A DNA stretch of 64,000 nt from Sphingobacterium hotanense (GTDB lineage Bacteria; Bacteroidota; Bacteroidia; Sphingobacteriales; Sphingobacteriaceae). Both the position numbers and the translations under genes were made by a program. Below the pieces are notes generated by a model. The model searched no databases and was not told the DNA's origin. It saw only the letters and a list, made by a program, of their open reading frames with translations. The stretch lies in the NCBI RefSeq assembly GCF_008274825.1, contig NZ_CP030848.1:248001-312000 (forward strand), in the 5' to 3' direction. This document shows, piece by piece, positions 1 through 9,216 of the stretch (positions are counted from its first letter, which is position 1; the number at the start of each line of letters is the position of its first letter).

Positions 1-80
1 ATATCTCATAAGGGCTGGATCAACAGAGCTCGATTGCCTTACTCTGCGTGCGCCAGCTAGTGGTCTATTCCATCAGATAA

Positions 81-2069
81 TCATTTCGTCTTACTAAGTA
101 CTAAATGCTGCAATTCGGGGTCGGAGAGTAATCGTTCGATTTCAGAGAATGCTATTTCAGAAACGTCCTTTTTTATCTGTAAATAGTTTTCTTTTACGAA
201 AGAATCATCGATAGGGTTGATCAATTGAATCGGCTCATATGCTGACTCTTCAGCTTTCAAGGCACTGTGGTCGTTCAGAATTTGCGCATGGAAGCTTTTC
301 AATTCTATAGGGGTTTGCGGCTCGTCGGCGACCACACCTACAAATTCTCCTGAGGAAAGAGATGATATTGTAGATGCAGGAACTGCCAGGTCGAGCTGTT
401 GAGAATGACTGATAGAAGTTCCCGAATCATTGATCGATATGCTTTCCCTATTCTGCATAATCTTTCCCACTCTTTCGGATAATTGACGAGCAGTCTCGCC
501 TGAAACCTGGCCACTAATAACGTTTCCCACGATGTTCATGATGACGTCGGCAAGGTCTCGGCCATAATCTTTTCGCAGCTGGCTAATGTCTTGAACGCCT
601 AGACAAGTGGCTACTCGATTACTTCGCGCTGTAGCAATTAAACTGTCGATATTATTGAGGTAGATCGTCGGAAATTCATCGAAAATCAAGCTGCACTTCT
701 GCATCCCCTTTCGATTGACCTGCTTGATAAGACGATTGACGTATAACGATAGCACTGCGCCATAGATTTGAATCTTCTGAGGATTGTTGCCCATACACAC
801 GATCTTGGGGTCCATTGGGTTGTTGATATCCAAGTTAAAGTCATTGCCCGATAGCACGAAGTAGAGCTGGGGCGAGGAAAGCCTGGCAAGGGCAATCTTT
901 GCCGATGCGACTTGTCCCTCCAGCTGTTCCATTACATTGTTAATATACGCATTCACAAAGGGGTTGATCAACACTTCAATTTCTTTATTTGTGCGTAGCA
1001 GAGAGAAAAGCCTATCGTAGTCCAATTGCATAAGCTCTATGACGTGAGGCAAGGTGCAAAATTCACCGTCCTGGTATCGGCGTAAATACCATATGACGGC
1101 GGTTAAAAGGTTGATCGATGATTCGATAAAGAAATCTCCTTGGCGCTTTATCCAGTCTCGGTTCAATCCCAACAAAATGGTTCGCGCCGATTCAGCGGCG
1201 TCTGAAATATCGGTCATCGCAGAAGGCTCCAAAGGGTTGCACCGATGTGAGCGTCGCAGATCATCGAAATTGATGCAGAAAAAACGACTTTTAACAGATT
1301 TGTTTTGTTGGGAGAGCTTCCAGTGGTGGTAGGCGATCTGCGTCAGGTCATCGTATTTGAAATCATATACGAACATGGCAAAACCCTTTTTTATATGTTG
1401 GGAGATGACATGGCGGATAACGAAGTAGGACTTGCCTGCGCCTGGGTTACCTAACACTAAGAGCGCCCTGAAAGGATTAATGATGTTGATCCAGCTCCGG
1501 CGGACTTTGTTCTTCAAACGGTAGCGGCAGGGCAAATTGATAGAATATTCATTCTCGATGAGCTCCTCTTGTTGTGGAAAAGTTTGATTGTCGCGATTAA
1601 AGATGTCTTTAGCTAACAAGCGCTGTCGAATCACTCTAGTGATCTGCGTAAATCCTCTGATGAGTAGCAGAAATCCAGCAATCGAAGTGAAGGTATAAAA
1701 CAGGGACTGCATCTGACGCGTTAAGGGAGTAAACCAAACGACCGAGTTCAAAAGGTAGAGGATGAATCCACTTAAGATACAGACCAGTGCGGGGCCAACT
1801 TTGAATTTTTTCTCTTTTCTCCCTTTGGTGCCTATCAATGATAACAGCAAAAATGCAAGAGCTAGTATTTTCGCAAAATGGTAAGTTCTGAATAGGGAAG
1901 TCTGTAGCAAGATATTCTTCAGACGTCCTACCCATGGCGAGTCGAGAAGAGATATAGCAAAGCTGCCTTCCACCACCAAAAGGATATGCAGAATCAAAAG
2001 ACAGAACGCCAAAACTCTGCACATGTCGCTTATTTTTCGCAGCGCCTCTATATTTTCCCCCGTATTCAT
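81..2069 (-). CDS. mobC: MobC/TraG-type conjugation coupling protein (VirD4-like ATPase)
   Basis: Type IV coupling protein that should link the relaxase-DNA complex to the mating-pore secretion channel at the inner membrane. The N-terminal ~150 residues hold several hydrophobic segments. A Walker A motif LGNPGAGKSY lies near residue 205 and a Walker B-type LIFDEFPTIY near residue 460, followed by the 'RSNRVATCLGVQDISQLR' type region usual in this family. I chose the ATG at 2069 (MNTGENIEAL) because it follows the relaxase stop by one base; an upstream in-frame ATG at 2174 would run back into the relaxase gene. It is the last gene of a minus-strand primase-mobA-mobB-mobC operon. Family assignment is secure; the substrate is inferred from the neighbours. 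Confidence 0.93.
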   Translation of the reverse strand: MNTGENIEALRKISDMCRVLAFCLLILHILLVVEGSFAISLLDSPWVGRLKNILLQTSLFRTYHFAKILALAFLLLSLIGTKGRKEKKFKVGPALVCILSGFILYLLNSVVWFTPLTRQMQSLFYTFTSIAGFLLLIRGFTQITRVIRQRLLAKDIFNRDNQTFPQQEELIENEYSINLPCRYRLKNKVRRSWINIINPFRALLVLGNPGAGKSYFVIRHVISQHIKKGFAMFVYDFKYDDLTQIAYHHWKLSQQNKSVKSRFFCINFDDLRRSHRCNPLEPSAMTDISDAAESARTILLGLNRDWIKRQGDFFIESSINLLTAVIWYLRRYQDGEFCTLPHVIELMQLDYDRLFSLLRTNKEIEVLINPFVNAYINNVMEQLEGQVASAKIALARLSSPQLYFVLSGNDFNLDINNPMDPKIVCMGNNPQKIQIYGAVLSLYVNRLIKQVNRKGMQKCSLIFDEFPTIYLNNIDSLIATARSNRVATCLGVQDISQLRKDYGRDLADVIMNIVGNVISGQVSGETARQLSERVGKIMQNRESISINDSGTSISHSQQLDLAVPASTISSLSSGEFVGVVADEPQTPIELKSFHAQILNDHSALKAEESAYEPIQLINPIDDSFVKENYLQIKKDVSEIAFSEIERLLSDPELQHLVLSKTK

Positions 2070-2070
2070 G

Positions 2071-3198
2071 CTAAAAACGTTTCCTGTGTGCTTTCTGCGT
2101 ATTAGTTTTGAGCTCTGTAATATTCCGGTCGCAAGGGTCATTCGGGCCATGCAGGCGCTTTGACACGCTAGCAATTTGTTGATAAGCTTCTTTTGTCAGT
2201 CCTTGACTCAACGAGCTCAGCACACAATGGTGGATATGATCCACTAGCATAACCTTTCTTTCTCCATCTTGAAGAGGAGCGTGATAGATGCCAATACCCC
2301 GATTGGATAGTTCAGAGCTTAGCTGATGATCAGAAATCTGGCGGTTGGTGAGAAGCAACTTGAGTTGGATTCGCGTTTCCCTGCTCCTTGCAGAAATTCG
2401 GAAAGAGTTCATCATAAAAATACGCTCTAAATTCCTATAGGTAGGTTTGGTCTTCAGTTGGCTTGCGAGGATTCCCGTACCTATATTTTTGTTTTGAGAA
2501 TCGATACTGAAGTACAGCAAGCCAGGGTGTGCTCCTGCAGATTTTTTTGCCAAGGTTACGGCTCTAATCCCATAGGAGGCCAAAACAGCATTCCACTCCG
2601 CTAGATGTGTGAGACAATACTGTTTTTGAACAAACCGGATGATGTGCTCCATACTGTGTCTGGTCGCCGATGTTCCGTACTGCAATCGAGTGGGACGCTT
2701 TTTATCCAGTTGGGTCAGATCAATGGTTTTCGGCGTGCGGTTAAGGCTATACTTCCTTGCTAAAATTTCAACAGCAGGGAGGGAACGCCGTCTCCACAGG
2801 TTGCTGGTGTCTATACGATTTCCATTAGCTTCGATTGCGGTGGTCACAATATGAAGGTGAGGAACTGTAGTGTCCATGTGCTGATAGGTAAGATGCGGCT
2901 GGTCCCTAAAACCTATCAAGGCCATGTATTCCCGCGAGAGCTCCCGCAATTGTTCCAGTGAAAGATTGGTCTGGTCCGGGGAAAACGAAAGCATGATATG
3001 AAGGCTCTTTACATTCGACCTCAAATTAAGATTGTTTCTATGTTTGAGGTAAGATTGATAGAACGAGCTTGTAATCTGCTGTAAAGGCAATGGGAAGTTA
3101 CAGCAGTCGATCAAGCTCGCTTTCGCAGAAAGAACCTTTTGCTCGTTATAGTTCAATATTGAACTCATCTGGGTTACTTCTTCAATTCGTGCGAACAT
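2071..3198 (-). CDS. mobB: MobB relaxase / mobilisation nuclease
   Basis: Relaxase expected to nick oriT and stay attached to the transferred strand. The metal-binding histidine motif appears as PHLHIVTTAI near residue 112, preceded by a conserved LxMLSFSPDQ-type strand and the 'LTYQHMDTTVPHLH' stretch typical of Bacteroidota MobB proteins. It has 375 residues, within the normal range. It overlaps mobA by 17 bases and is one base from mobC, so it is translationally linked to both. The N-terminus is unusual in lacking the MIAKI start seen in the second relaxase of this window (36791), so the two belong to different lineages. Confidence 0.88.
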   Translation of the reverse strand: MFARIEEVTQMSSILNYNEQKVLSAKASLIDCCNFPLPLQQITSSFYQSYLKHRNNLNLRSNVKSLHIMLSFSPDQTNLSLEQLRELSREYMALIGFRDQPHLTYQHMDTTVPHLHIVTTAIEANGNRIDTSNLWRRRSLPAVEILARKYSLNRTPKTIDLTQLDKKRPTRLQYGTSATRHSMEHIIRFVQKQYCLTHLAEWNAVLASYGIRAVTLAKKSAGAHPGLLYFSIDSQNKNIGTGILASQLKTKPTYRNLERIFMMNSFRISARSRETRIQLKLLLTNRQISDHQLSSELSNRGIGIYHAPLQDGERKVMLVDHIHHCVLSSLSQGLTKEAYQQIASVSKRLHGPNDPCDRNITELKTNTQKAHRKRF

Positions 3199-3532
3199 AG
3201 CTCCATTGGTGTTTAATTTGTTGGTTTAATTCGTCTAATAATTTGATTAGTTCATTGATTTCTGCATCATCAATGGAGCGTAGACTTGGGTTATAAACGC
3301 CAATCCTTTCTAGTTCGCGTTGAATTCTTGAAAGAGCGTCCATCATGGCATCCTCTGATAGATTTCGAGTAGTTTTTATGATTCTCCGTCGGAAAATCAT
3401 TTGCCGAACATAATGGGATAGCGATGGACACGTGCTGGCCTGTTGTCTTCCGGTCAGCAAACTATATTCTTGCGGCGTCAGACGAATACGAATGCTTAAG
3501 GAACGTACTGCCTTCTTTCTTGCTTTTTTCAT
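3182..3532 (-). CDS. mobA: MobA relaxosome accessory protein (ribbon-helix-helix type)
   Basis: Small basic protein thought to bind oriT and help MobB. From the start MKKARKKAVRSL it shows the pattern SIRIRLTPQEYSLL followed by SHYVRQMIFRRR, the ribbon-helix-helix arrangement of Bacteroidota MobA/MbpC proteins, then a helical tail. The open frame extends upstream to an ATG at 3607, but that start would overlap the preceding primase gene by 64 bases, so I prefer 3532, which leaves a 11-base gap. It lies upstream of mobB with a 17-base overlap. The function comes from family and position; DNA binding is not shown here. Confidence 0.8.
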   Translation of the reverse strand: MKKARKKAVRSLSIRIRLTPQEYSLLTGRQQASTCPSLSHYVRQMIFRRRIIKTTRNLSEDAMMDALSRIQRELERIGVYNPSLRSIDDAEINELIKLLDELNQQIKHQWSYVRTN

Positions 3533-3543
3533 AATTGGGCTGC

Positions 3544-4449
3544 CTATGATTTTATCTTCAATGATCCGAATGCTACTTTCTTCGAGCGCCCGATCGAACA
3601 GGCCCATTCATTCAGATCTTTATGCTCTTTATATAGATTGCTTTCATCCATATACCTTTGATCAGATGCAAGTGCCATCTGTGTCAGATTTCTGCCTGTC
3701 TGATCCTGGTCGAAATAAAGTGAGATGTTTCGGTGCTGCTCCAGCAGAGGTTTGGCGCGATCGAAGAACGATGCAGAGTTGAGAACAACGAAATCCATTC
3801 TGTTCTCATCTAAATCTCGATGTAAGGTTCGAAAAGTGAGAAAATCCATAAAGCCTTCAAAGGCTGCCACCTTGGGATGATCCCGGATATAAGTAGAAAT
3901 ATCTTTAGGGGAGCTACTAATCTTCATGAAACTGTTGCGAATTTCGTATCCACCAGAACGGTTAGGAAAGCCCAAACCGAAATATGTCTTATTGTCGATT
4001 TCAAAATGAAGCTCGCGAAGATAGCGGTCGGCGATGCTGATTGAAATGCGCCTTTCTTGAAGGTAGTTAAGCAACGCATCATGGCGCAAGGAGCGGTTCT
4101 CTACAATCCTCAGTCCGCTTCGGGTATTCCATGCGGGGTCCTCTGCTCGCTGCCTTTGCTTGAGTGTCGAGGCGTGGTTAATAGAGTCCAAAAACTCTCC
4201 AATAGTGAATTGATTGTATCGCATAGCGAAATCAATTATATTTCCTCCCTGACCCATTCCATAGTCATACCATCTGTTCAACCGTCGATTGATCTTGAAA
4301 GAAGCTTCCTTTTCAAGGCGCAGAGGAGAAAGATACCAAAAATTATCCCCACGAACTCGTGTGGGCTCGTGGCCAAGACTTGAGAGATAACTCACCATGT
4401 CAATTCCCTTTATCTCGTTCAAGTCGGGCTTTAGTTTTTGAAACGTCAT
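3544..4449 (-). CDS. Primase-like protein: degenerate CHC2 fold plus Toprim domain
   Basis: Resembles the CHC2/Toprim proteins found in Bacteroidota conjugative elements. Residues ~10-75 follow the primase zinc-finger layout (WYLSPLRLEKEASFKI, then RWYDYGMGQGGNIIDF), but the zinc-ligand cysteines are absent. A Toprim domain follows: AAFEGFMDFLTF near residue 195 has the glutamate of the nucleotidyl-transfer motif, and LYFDQDQTGRN near residue 242 has the acidic metal-binding pair. It is the first gene of the mob operon. A role in priming replication of the transferred strand is inferred from family. I cannot tell whether it is active without the zinc site. Confidence 0.8.
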   Translation of the reverse strand: MTFQKLKPDLNEIKGIDMVSYLSSLGHEPTRVRGDNFWYLSPLRLEKEASFKINRRLNRWYDYGMGQGGNIIDFAMRYNQFTIGEFLDSINHASTLKQRQRAEDPAWNTRSGLRIVENRSLRHDALLNYLQERRISISIADRYLRELHFEIDNKTYFGLGFPNRSGGYEIRNSFMKISSSPKDISTYIRDHPKVAAFEGFMDFLTFRTLHRDLDENRMDFVVLNSASFFDRAKPLLEQHRNISLYFDQDQTGRNLTQMALASDQRYMDESNLYKEHKDLNEWACSIGRSKKVAFGSLKIKS

Positions 4450-5140
4450 ACCTATTCTTCTAATTTCTGAACGACTCTGAGTAAAACTAAATTAGTGAGT
4501 GATGGTCAACAAAGGAATACATCGCAAAAAAACGATAGGGGTGCCCGTTGCGAGATAGGATACGGCATCTCATAAACAGGCCAGGAAAGCTATTTTGGTC
4601 ACTGCCTGTGGAGCGGAACCTTCAGTGCCCACAGACTCGCCAGCCCTAGCGTTAGCTCATCGCATCGGAGTTCAGTGGGTGAATGTTCTGCTATATTGTT
4701 TTTGTAATTGGACTGCTTGAGATAAAAAGCCAGGACCTGGTTGCTCAGATAGATTCCGAATCGGGCTTCACAAATATTAGTTTTTCATATGTCCAGGTGC
4801 GCTTTTTCCAAATTCAGGGGAAAGGGATAACCTAGAAGACGAGGATGAACCAATAAAAAGACGATGGAAAAAGGTTAGCCAACCTCGGGCGAGGCTGGCT
4901 AATTACGCTAACTTTCCTCGAATGAGGTAATATAATTATTTGATATAAATATAATCATAATAGCTAGAACATAGCTTTCTTTTTTGTTGGTGACGATTTC
5001 GAATACTTTTTCACCTTGTTACTCATACCTCTCCGATCTAAAAGAGGCCAATCGAGTTTTTAAGGACTAATTGGCTTTGAGAAGCAAAGGGCACGTATGA
5101 GTATCGGATGGATGATGAAAAGATGAATCAGGCAAGGTCC
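4450..5140. other. Intergenic region, mob operon upstream / sigma factor downstream
   Basis: No convincing gene here. The left part must hold the minus-strand promoter of the primase-mob operon and is a reasonable place for the oriT of this element, but I cannot point to a nic site. The middle holds the terminator listed separately. A short plus-strand frame at 5108 overlaps the sigma factor gene antisense and is not credible. Confidence 0.5.
4866..4900 (-). terminator. Probable rho-independent terminator of the sigma factor gene
   Basis: Bases 4877-4900 form an 11-base-pair stem (AGCCAACCTCG against CGAGGCTGGCT, one G:T wobble). Read on the minus strand it is followed by AACCTTTTT, a short U tract. 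It lies about 240 bases past the stop of the ECF sigma gene. Confidence 0.6.
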
Positions 5141-5647
5141 TTAAACATTCCACTGATATTCTTTGAGTTTTTGCTGAAGGATTTTCCGAGCAGTATGAAT
5201 TCTAGTCTTTACCGTGCCTTCAGGAATATCCAGATATGCCGCTATCTCCTGATATTTATAACCCTCGAAATGCATCATAAATGCTTGATAATATTTCTCG
5301 GGTAAGCTTTGAAGCGCCTCCTGAATCTCACCTTTTATAAAACTTCTTTCCCCGTGGTTCGATACAGAGGTTAAGACTTTGCTTTCTTGAGACTGTCGAT
5401 AAGATCGATATTTCTGCGCTAAGGTAGATTTACGACAATCATTAATGAAGGTATTTCTCATAATCGTATAAATCCACCCAAGGACATTGGTGCCCTTGGC
5501 AAATTTTGTATGGTTTCGGACAACTTTTAATAACGTATTTTGAACCAAATCTTGGGCGTCCTCATCATTTCCTGTAAACTTAGTCGCATATTGCATAAGC
5601 GCTGCCGAATGAGCCAGCACTTCCTTCTTAAAAAAATCATTGTTCAT
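5141..5647 (-). CDS. ECF-type RNA polymerase sigma factor
   Basis: Sigma-70 family protein of the extracytoplasmic-function class, 168 residues. Region 2 covers about residues 10-75 (NDEDAQDLVQNTLLKVV, then NVLGWIYTIMRNTFIND) and region 4 about 110-160 (LPEKYYQAFMMHFEGYKYQEI, helix-turn-helix with IPEGTVKTRIHTAR). No anti-sigma factor gene is beside it. It is divergent from the SusC/SusD operon 460 bases away, so control of that operon is possible, but the SusC lacks the N-terminal signalling domain used in FecIR-type circuits. Target genes cannot be read from the sequence. Confidence 0.9.
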   Translation of the reverse strand: MNNDFFKKEVLAHSAALMQYATKFTGNDEDAQDLVQNTLLKVVRNHTKFAKGTNVLGWIYTIMRNTFINDCRKSTLAQKYRSYRQSQESKVLTSVSNHGERSFIKGEIQEALQSLPEKYYQAFMMHFEGYKYQEIAAYLDIPEGTVKTRIHTARKILQQKLKEYQWNV

Positions 5648-6109
5648 GTTTTAAAAGTTAAGTTTATCCCTACAAATTGTTGACTATGTCTCTGGCCAAA
5701 GACGGATTAGATAACTGTGCTAGCGAGAAAGCCTCGCGCCACGCGCTAGCCTGTTCAATGTTAATGGTTGTAATGCCAATGAAATAGCAAGCGTTATGCC
5801 AAAATGGCGATTTATGTTGCTTCACTGCATTCAAAATTCCCGAATCGTTGAAATTATGCTGTAGATGGAGAGCTACAGCGAAAAAAAAATGAAATTATCG
5901 GCCAGATATGGCACGTTGCCTTTCAACATTTGAACATTTTGTTCCTTCTTGAGCGTCGCGTAAACCGATTCTTAATGATTTCTTAACCTAACCTTTATCC
6001 AGGATGACTTTACAATGCATCTTTTTTTTTCTTAGTTTTGCGCGCGTTAGGACATCCTAGCTAATTAATCTATAACCATTTCCTGCCAAAGGAAATATAA
6101 AACTCACCT
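5648..6109. other. Divergent promoter region, sigma factor / susC
   Basis: No gene. The region is AT-rich towards the susC side, with a T run at 6021-6031 followed by AGTTTTGCGCG. It must carry the promoters for the minus-strand sigma factor and the plus-strand SusC/SusD operon. I could not place -33/-7 boxes with confidence. Confidence 0.4.
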
Positions 6110-9100
6110 ATGAAAAAAAGACATTTATTGCTATGCGCAGCGATGGGCTTAGCACTTCATTCACGGGCAGATGCAAAACCACCCTTCCTCAGCAAAGACC
6201 TGGGAAATTTGCACCATGCCTCCTTACAACGAACGATACAAGGATCCGTGAGAAGCGTTTCCGGCGAATCAGTTCCCAATGCATCGGTAAGTAATTTATC
6301 CACCGGAAGCTCTGTACAAACCGACGAACAAGGTCGCTTCCAAATCGAAGGACAGGTGGGTCACCAGCTCAGAGTGACCATTGTCGGCTTTGAACCCAGG
6401 ACACTTACGGTGGATTCCTATAACATGGAAATTTCACTTGATCCTCGTGATGAAGCGTTGGAAGAGGTGGTTGTAGTAGGGTACGGAACGCAAAAAAAAG
6501 TGAACTTGACCGGTGCAGTAGCTACCCTGTCTGGCGATGAGTTAGAAAGCCGGCCTATTGCCAACGTAGGGCAAGGGCTACAGGGACAATTACCAGGATT
6601 GACCATTAAGAACAACAACACTGGACCAGGGAATTCTGCGCCACAAATCCGCATTCGCGGTATTGGAACTTGGGGCGATGCTAACCCACTGATCGTTATC
6701 GATGGTATACCCGGAGGTAACATGAATATTCTAAATCCCGAGGATATCGAAAATATATCAGTCCTCAAGGATGCTGCTTCCTCGTCAATTTATGGTGTGC
6801 GCGGAGCCAATGGCGTCATTTTAGTTACGACCAAAAAAGGTAAATCGGGAACACCGAGCTTAAACTTCAATAGCTATTACGGATGGCAAGCCCCCACAGC
6901 TTTGCCTAAGTTCCTCGGATCCGTGGACTATATGATTCTTCAAAACGAAGCAAACGAAAATGCTGGGCAAGGCCCTACCTACTCCCAAGATCAGATCGAG
7001 ATTGCCCGAAATGGTTCTGACCTAAACTATTTCGCCAATACCGATTGGATCCAGGAAGTATATAAAAAATCAGCCCCTCAGCAAAACTATAACCTGAGCC
7101 TCCAAGGAGGAAAGGATAAAACCAGCTATTACGCTTCCTATGGATACTTGGGGGAAGGTGGACTGGTCATCGGTGATAATTTCAAAGCGGGCAGGCACAA
7201 TGCTAGAATACGGTTAAGCACCGAAATTCTAGATCGCGTGCAGCTCGACGGAAATTTAGGCTATGTCGATCGCGGATATAATGGATCGGCCTCAGGAAAT
7301 GATCCTTTATCCATGGCAACCTCCATACGACCGCTGGTGCCGGTGCGTTTTTCAAATGGTAGTTGGGGATATCACGGTGGCCAAAGTAACCCCGTGGCGA
7401 TCGCAACAGATGGTGGAACCGATCGTTTTACCTCACAGGAAATAACAGCGAACATTTCCGCTACTGTAAACCTGATGGCCGGACTTGATCTTCGCGGACA
7501 ATACGGTTTGGTAAAATATAACTCAAAGCGTAATAAACTACTCAAGACCATTAATTACTATAGTCCGGATGATGATAAATTGATCTATCGCTCAAATTAT
7601 CCAAATAACATCCGCATGGATCATTATTCGCAGACCTACCAAACCTTTGTGGGGACGGCGACCTATCGAAAAAGTATCTTAGAAAAACATAACTTCACCG
7701 CCCTGCTGGGTTACTCGCTAGAAGAAACGGTTGGCGCCGATTTTTGGGCGTCTCGCCAAAACCTGCCTGTTCAGGATTTGGAATCCCTGGCAGTAGGAAC
7801 GGAGAATCAGCTAAATAACAGTTCCAGTAACCAGAATGCACTCATGTCGTTCTTTGGTCGCTTAAATTACGACTATCAAAGCAGGTATCTCTTGGAAGGT
7901 AACTTTCGTTACGACGGATCATCGCGCTTTCACCCGGATGTTCGTTGGAACTGGTTCGGATCCTTCTCGGCGGGGTGGGTGCTTTCCGAAGAATCTTTCT
8001 TTCAGGATATGAAGAGCTTCTGGAATTTCGCCAAACTGCGACTTTCTTACGGTACGCAAGGTAATGATAAAGTGGGCCGCGACTTTCCATACATGGCAAC
8101 CCTTTCCTCGGTACAGATCACCAGTAACAATCCGATAGGCGATGAAGGACAAGTAGGGTTTCGGCAGACATTTATCCCGAATCGCTACATCACGTGGGAA
8201 TCCTCAGAAAAATCGAATGTGGGCCTAGACCTTGCATTCTTGAATTCCCGATTGAGCGTAACGGGCGAGTACTTCGTCAACAATACCAAGTCGATTATCT
8301 TAAATCCTCCATTGCCCGATGTAATTGGCGTAGGCACAGGATACCCCGCGCAGAATTCTGGACAAGTACAGAATAAGGGCTGGGAAGTTGTAGTAGGATG
8401 GAAGGACAAGGTAGGCGAACTTAGCTATTCCGCAAACTTTAACCTCTCGGATGTGAAGAATAAGATTACCAAGTTGGAGAATTATGCGACCAATTTAGGG
8501 GATAAAGTTCGATTAGAAGGCTATCCGTTGGATGCATTCTATGGATTTCAGGCGGATAGGATAGCACAGCAGAGCGACTTTACGTTGGTAGGGGACAAGT
8601 TAGTTCCCAACTTTCCATTTCAAAAAGGAGATCTGGTAGCCCCTGGTGATTTGATTTATGTTCCTCAGAATCCTGACGCAAAAGAAATTACCGCGAAGGA
8701 CGACCGCGTTATCTTGGGAAGCGACATCCCACGTTACACCTACGGATTCAGGGGCGATCTGGCCTACAAGGGCATCGATTTGAGCTTTTTTTTACAAGGT
8801 GTGGGTAAAGCCGACGGTTATTTAGGCGGTTCAGCACGCCATCCATTCATCAACAACAGTGCGATGCCTCAAGAGGTGCACCTCGATCGATGGACGCCCG
8901 ACAATTTAGATGCTTCCTATCCACGGCTGGTTTACATGCGAACCCATAATACGCGCCTATCATCCAAATGGATAGAAGATGCCTCGTATCTTCGATTAAA
9001 AAATATTCAGATCGGTTACAGTTTCCCGACCCAATGGATGGAGAAAGTGAGAGTTTCAAAGATGAGGGTATTTGTTTCGGCAGATAACTTATTTACCAAA

Positions 9101-9208
9101 ACAGACTTCTTTTATGGCTACGACCCGGAAATTCCATCGGGAAATACGGGTAACTTTTACCCGCAGGTGAAAACATATGTCGTAGGTGTCAATCTTAATC
9201 TTAAATAG
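6110..9208 (+). CDS. SusC/RagA-family TonB-dependent outer-membrane transporter
   Basis: Outer-membrane barrel that imports a glycan or peptide ligand delivered by its SusD partner, powered by TonB. A signal peptide (residues 1-22) is followed by a carboxypeptidase-regulatory-like domain at ~42-110 (TIQGSVRSVSGESVPNASV, DEQGRFQIEG), the TonB box EEVVVVGYGTQKK at ~117, a plug domain (QIRIRGIGTW, DGIPGGNMNILNPEDIE, SVLKDAASSSIYGVRGANG) and a long barrel ending in VGVNLNLK. There is no N-terminal STN domain, so it is unlikely to signal to an anti-sigma factor. 1032 residues is normal. SusD follows after 8 bases. The ligand is unknown, as no glycan hydrolase is nearby. Confidence 0.95.
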   Translation: MKKRHLLLCAAMGLALHSRADAKPPFLSKDLGNLHHASLQRTIQGSVRSVSGESVPNASVSNLSTGSSVQTDEQGRFQIEGQVGHQLRVTIVGFEPRTLTVDSYNMEISLDPRDEALEEVVVVGYGTQKKVNLTGAVATLSGDELESRPIANVGQGLQGQLPGLTIKNNNTGPGNSAPQIRIRGIGTWGDANPLIVIDGIPGGNMNILNPEDIENISVLKDAASSSIYGVRGANGVILVTTKKGKSGTPSLNFNSYYGWQAPTALPKFLGSVDYMILQNEANENAGQGPTYSQDQIEIARNGSDLNYFANTDWIQEVYKKSAPQQNYNLSLQGGKDKTSYYASYGYLGEGGLVIGDNFKAGRHNARIRLSTEILDRVQLDGNLGYVDRGYNGSASGNDPLSMATSIRPLVPVRFSNGSWGYHGGQSNPVAIATDGGTDRFTSQEITANISATVNLMAGLDLRGQYGLVKYNSKRNKLLKTINYYSPDDDKLIYRSNYPNNIRMDHYSQTYQTFVGTATYRKSILEKHNFTALLGYSLEETVGADFWASRQNLPVQDLESLAVGTENQLNNSSSNQNALMSFFGRLNYDYQSRYLLEGNFRYDGSSRFHPDVRWNWFGSFSAGWVLSEESFFQDMKSFWNFAKLRLSYGTQGNDKVGRDFPYMATLSSVQITSNNPIGDEGQVGFRQTFIPNRYITWESSEKSNVGLDLAFLNSRLSVTGEYFVNNTKSIILNPPLPDVIGVGTGYPAQNSGQVQNKGWEVVVGWKDKVGELSYSANFNLSDVKNKITKLENYATNLGDKVRLEGYPLDAFYGFQADRIAQQSDFTLVGDKLVPNFPFQKGDLVAPGDLIYVPQNPDAKEITAKDDRVILGSDIPRYTYGFRGDLAYKGIDLSFFLQGVGKADGYLGGSARHPFINNSAMPQEVHLDRWTPDNLDASYPRLVYMRTHNTRLSSKWIEDASYLRLKNIQIGYSFPTQWMEKVRVSKMRVFVSADNLFTKTDFFYGYDPEIPSGNTGNFYPQVKTYVVGVNLNLK

Positions 9209-9216
9209 TAACTTCC

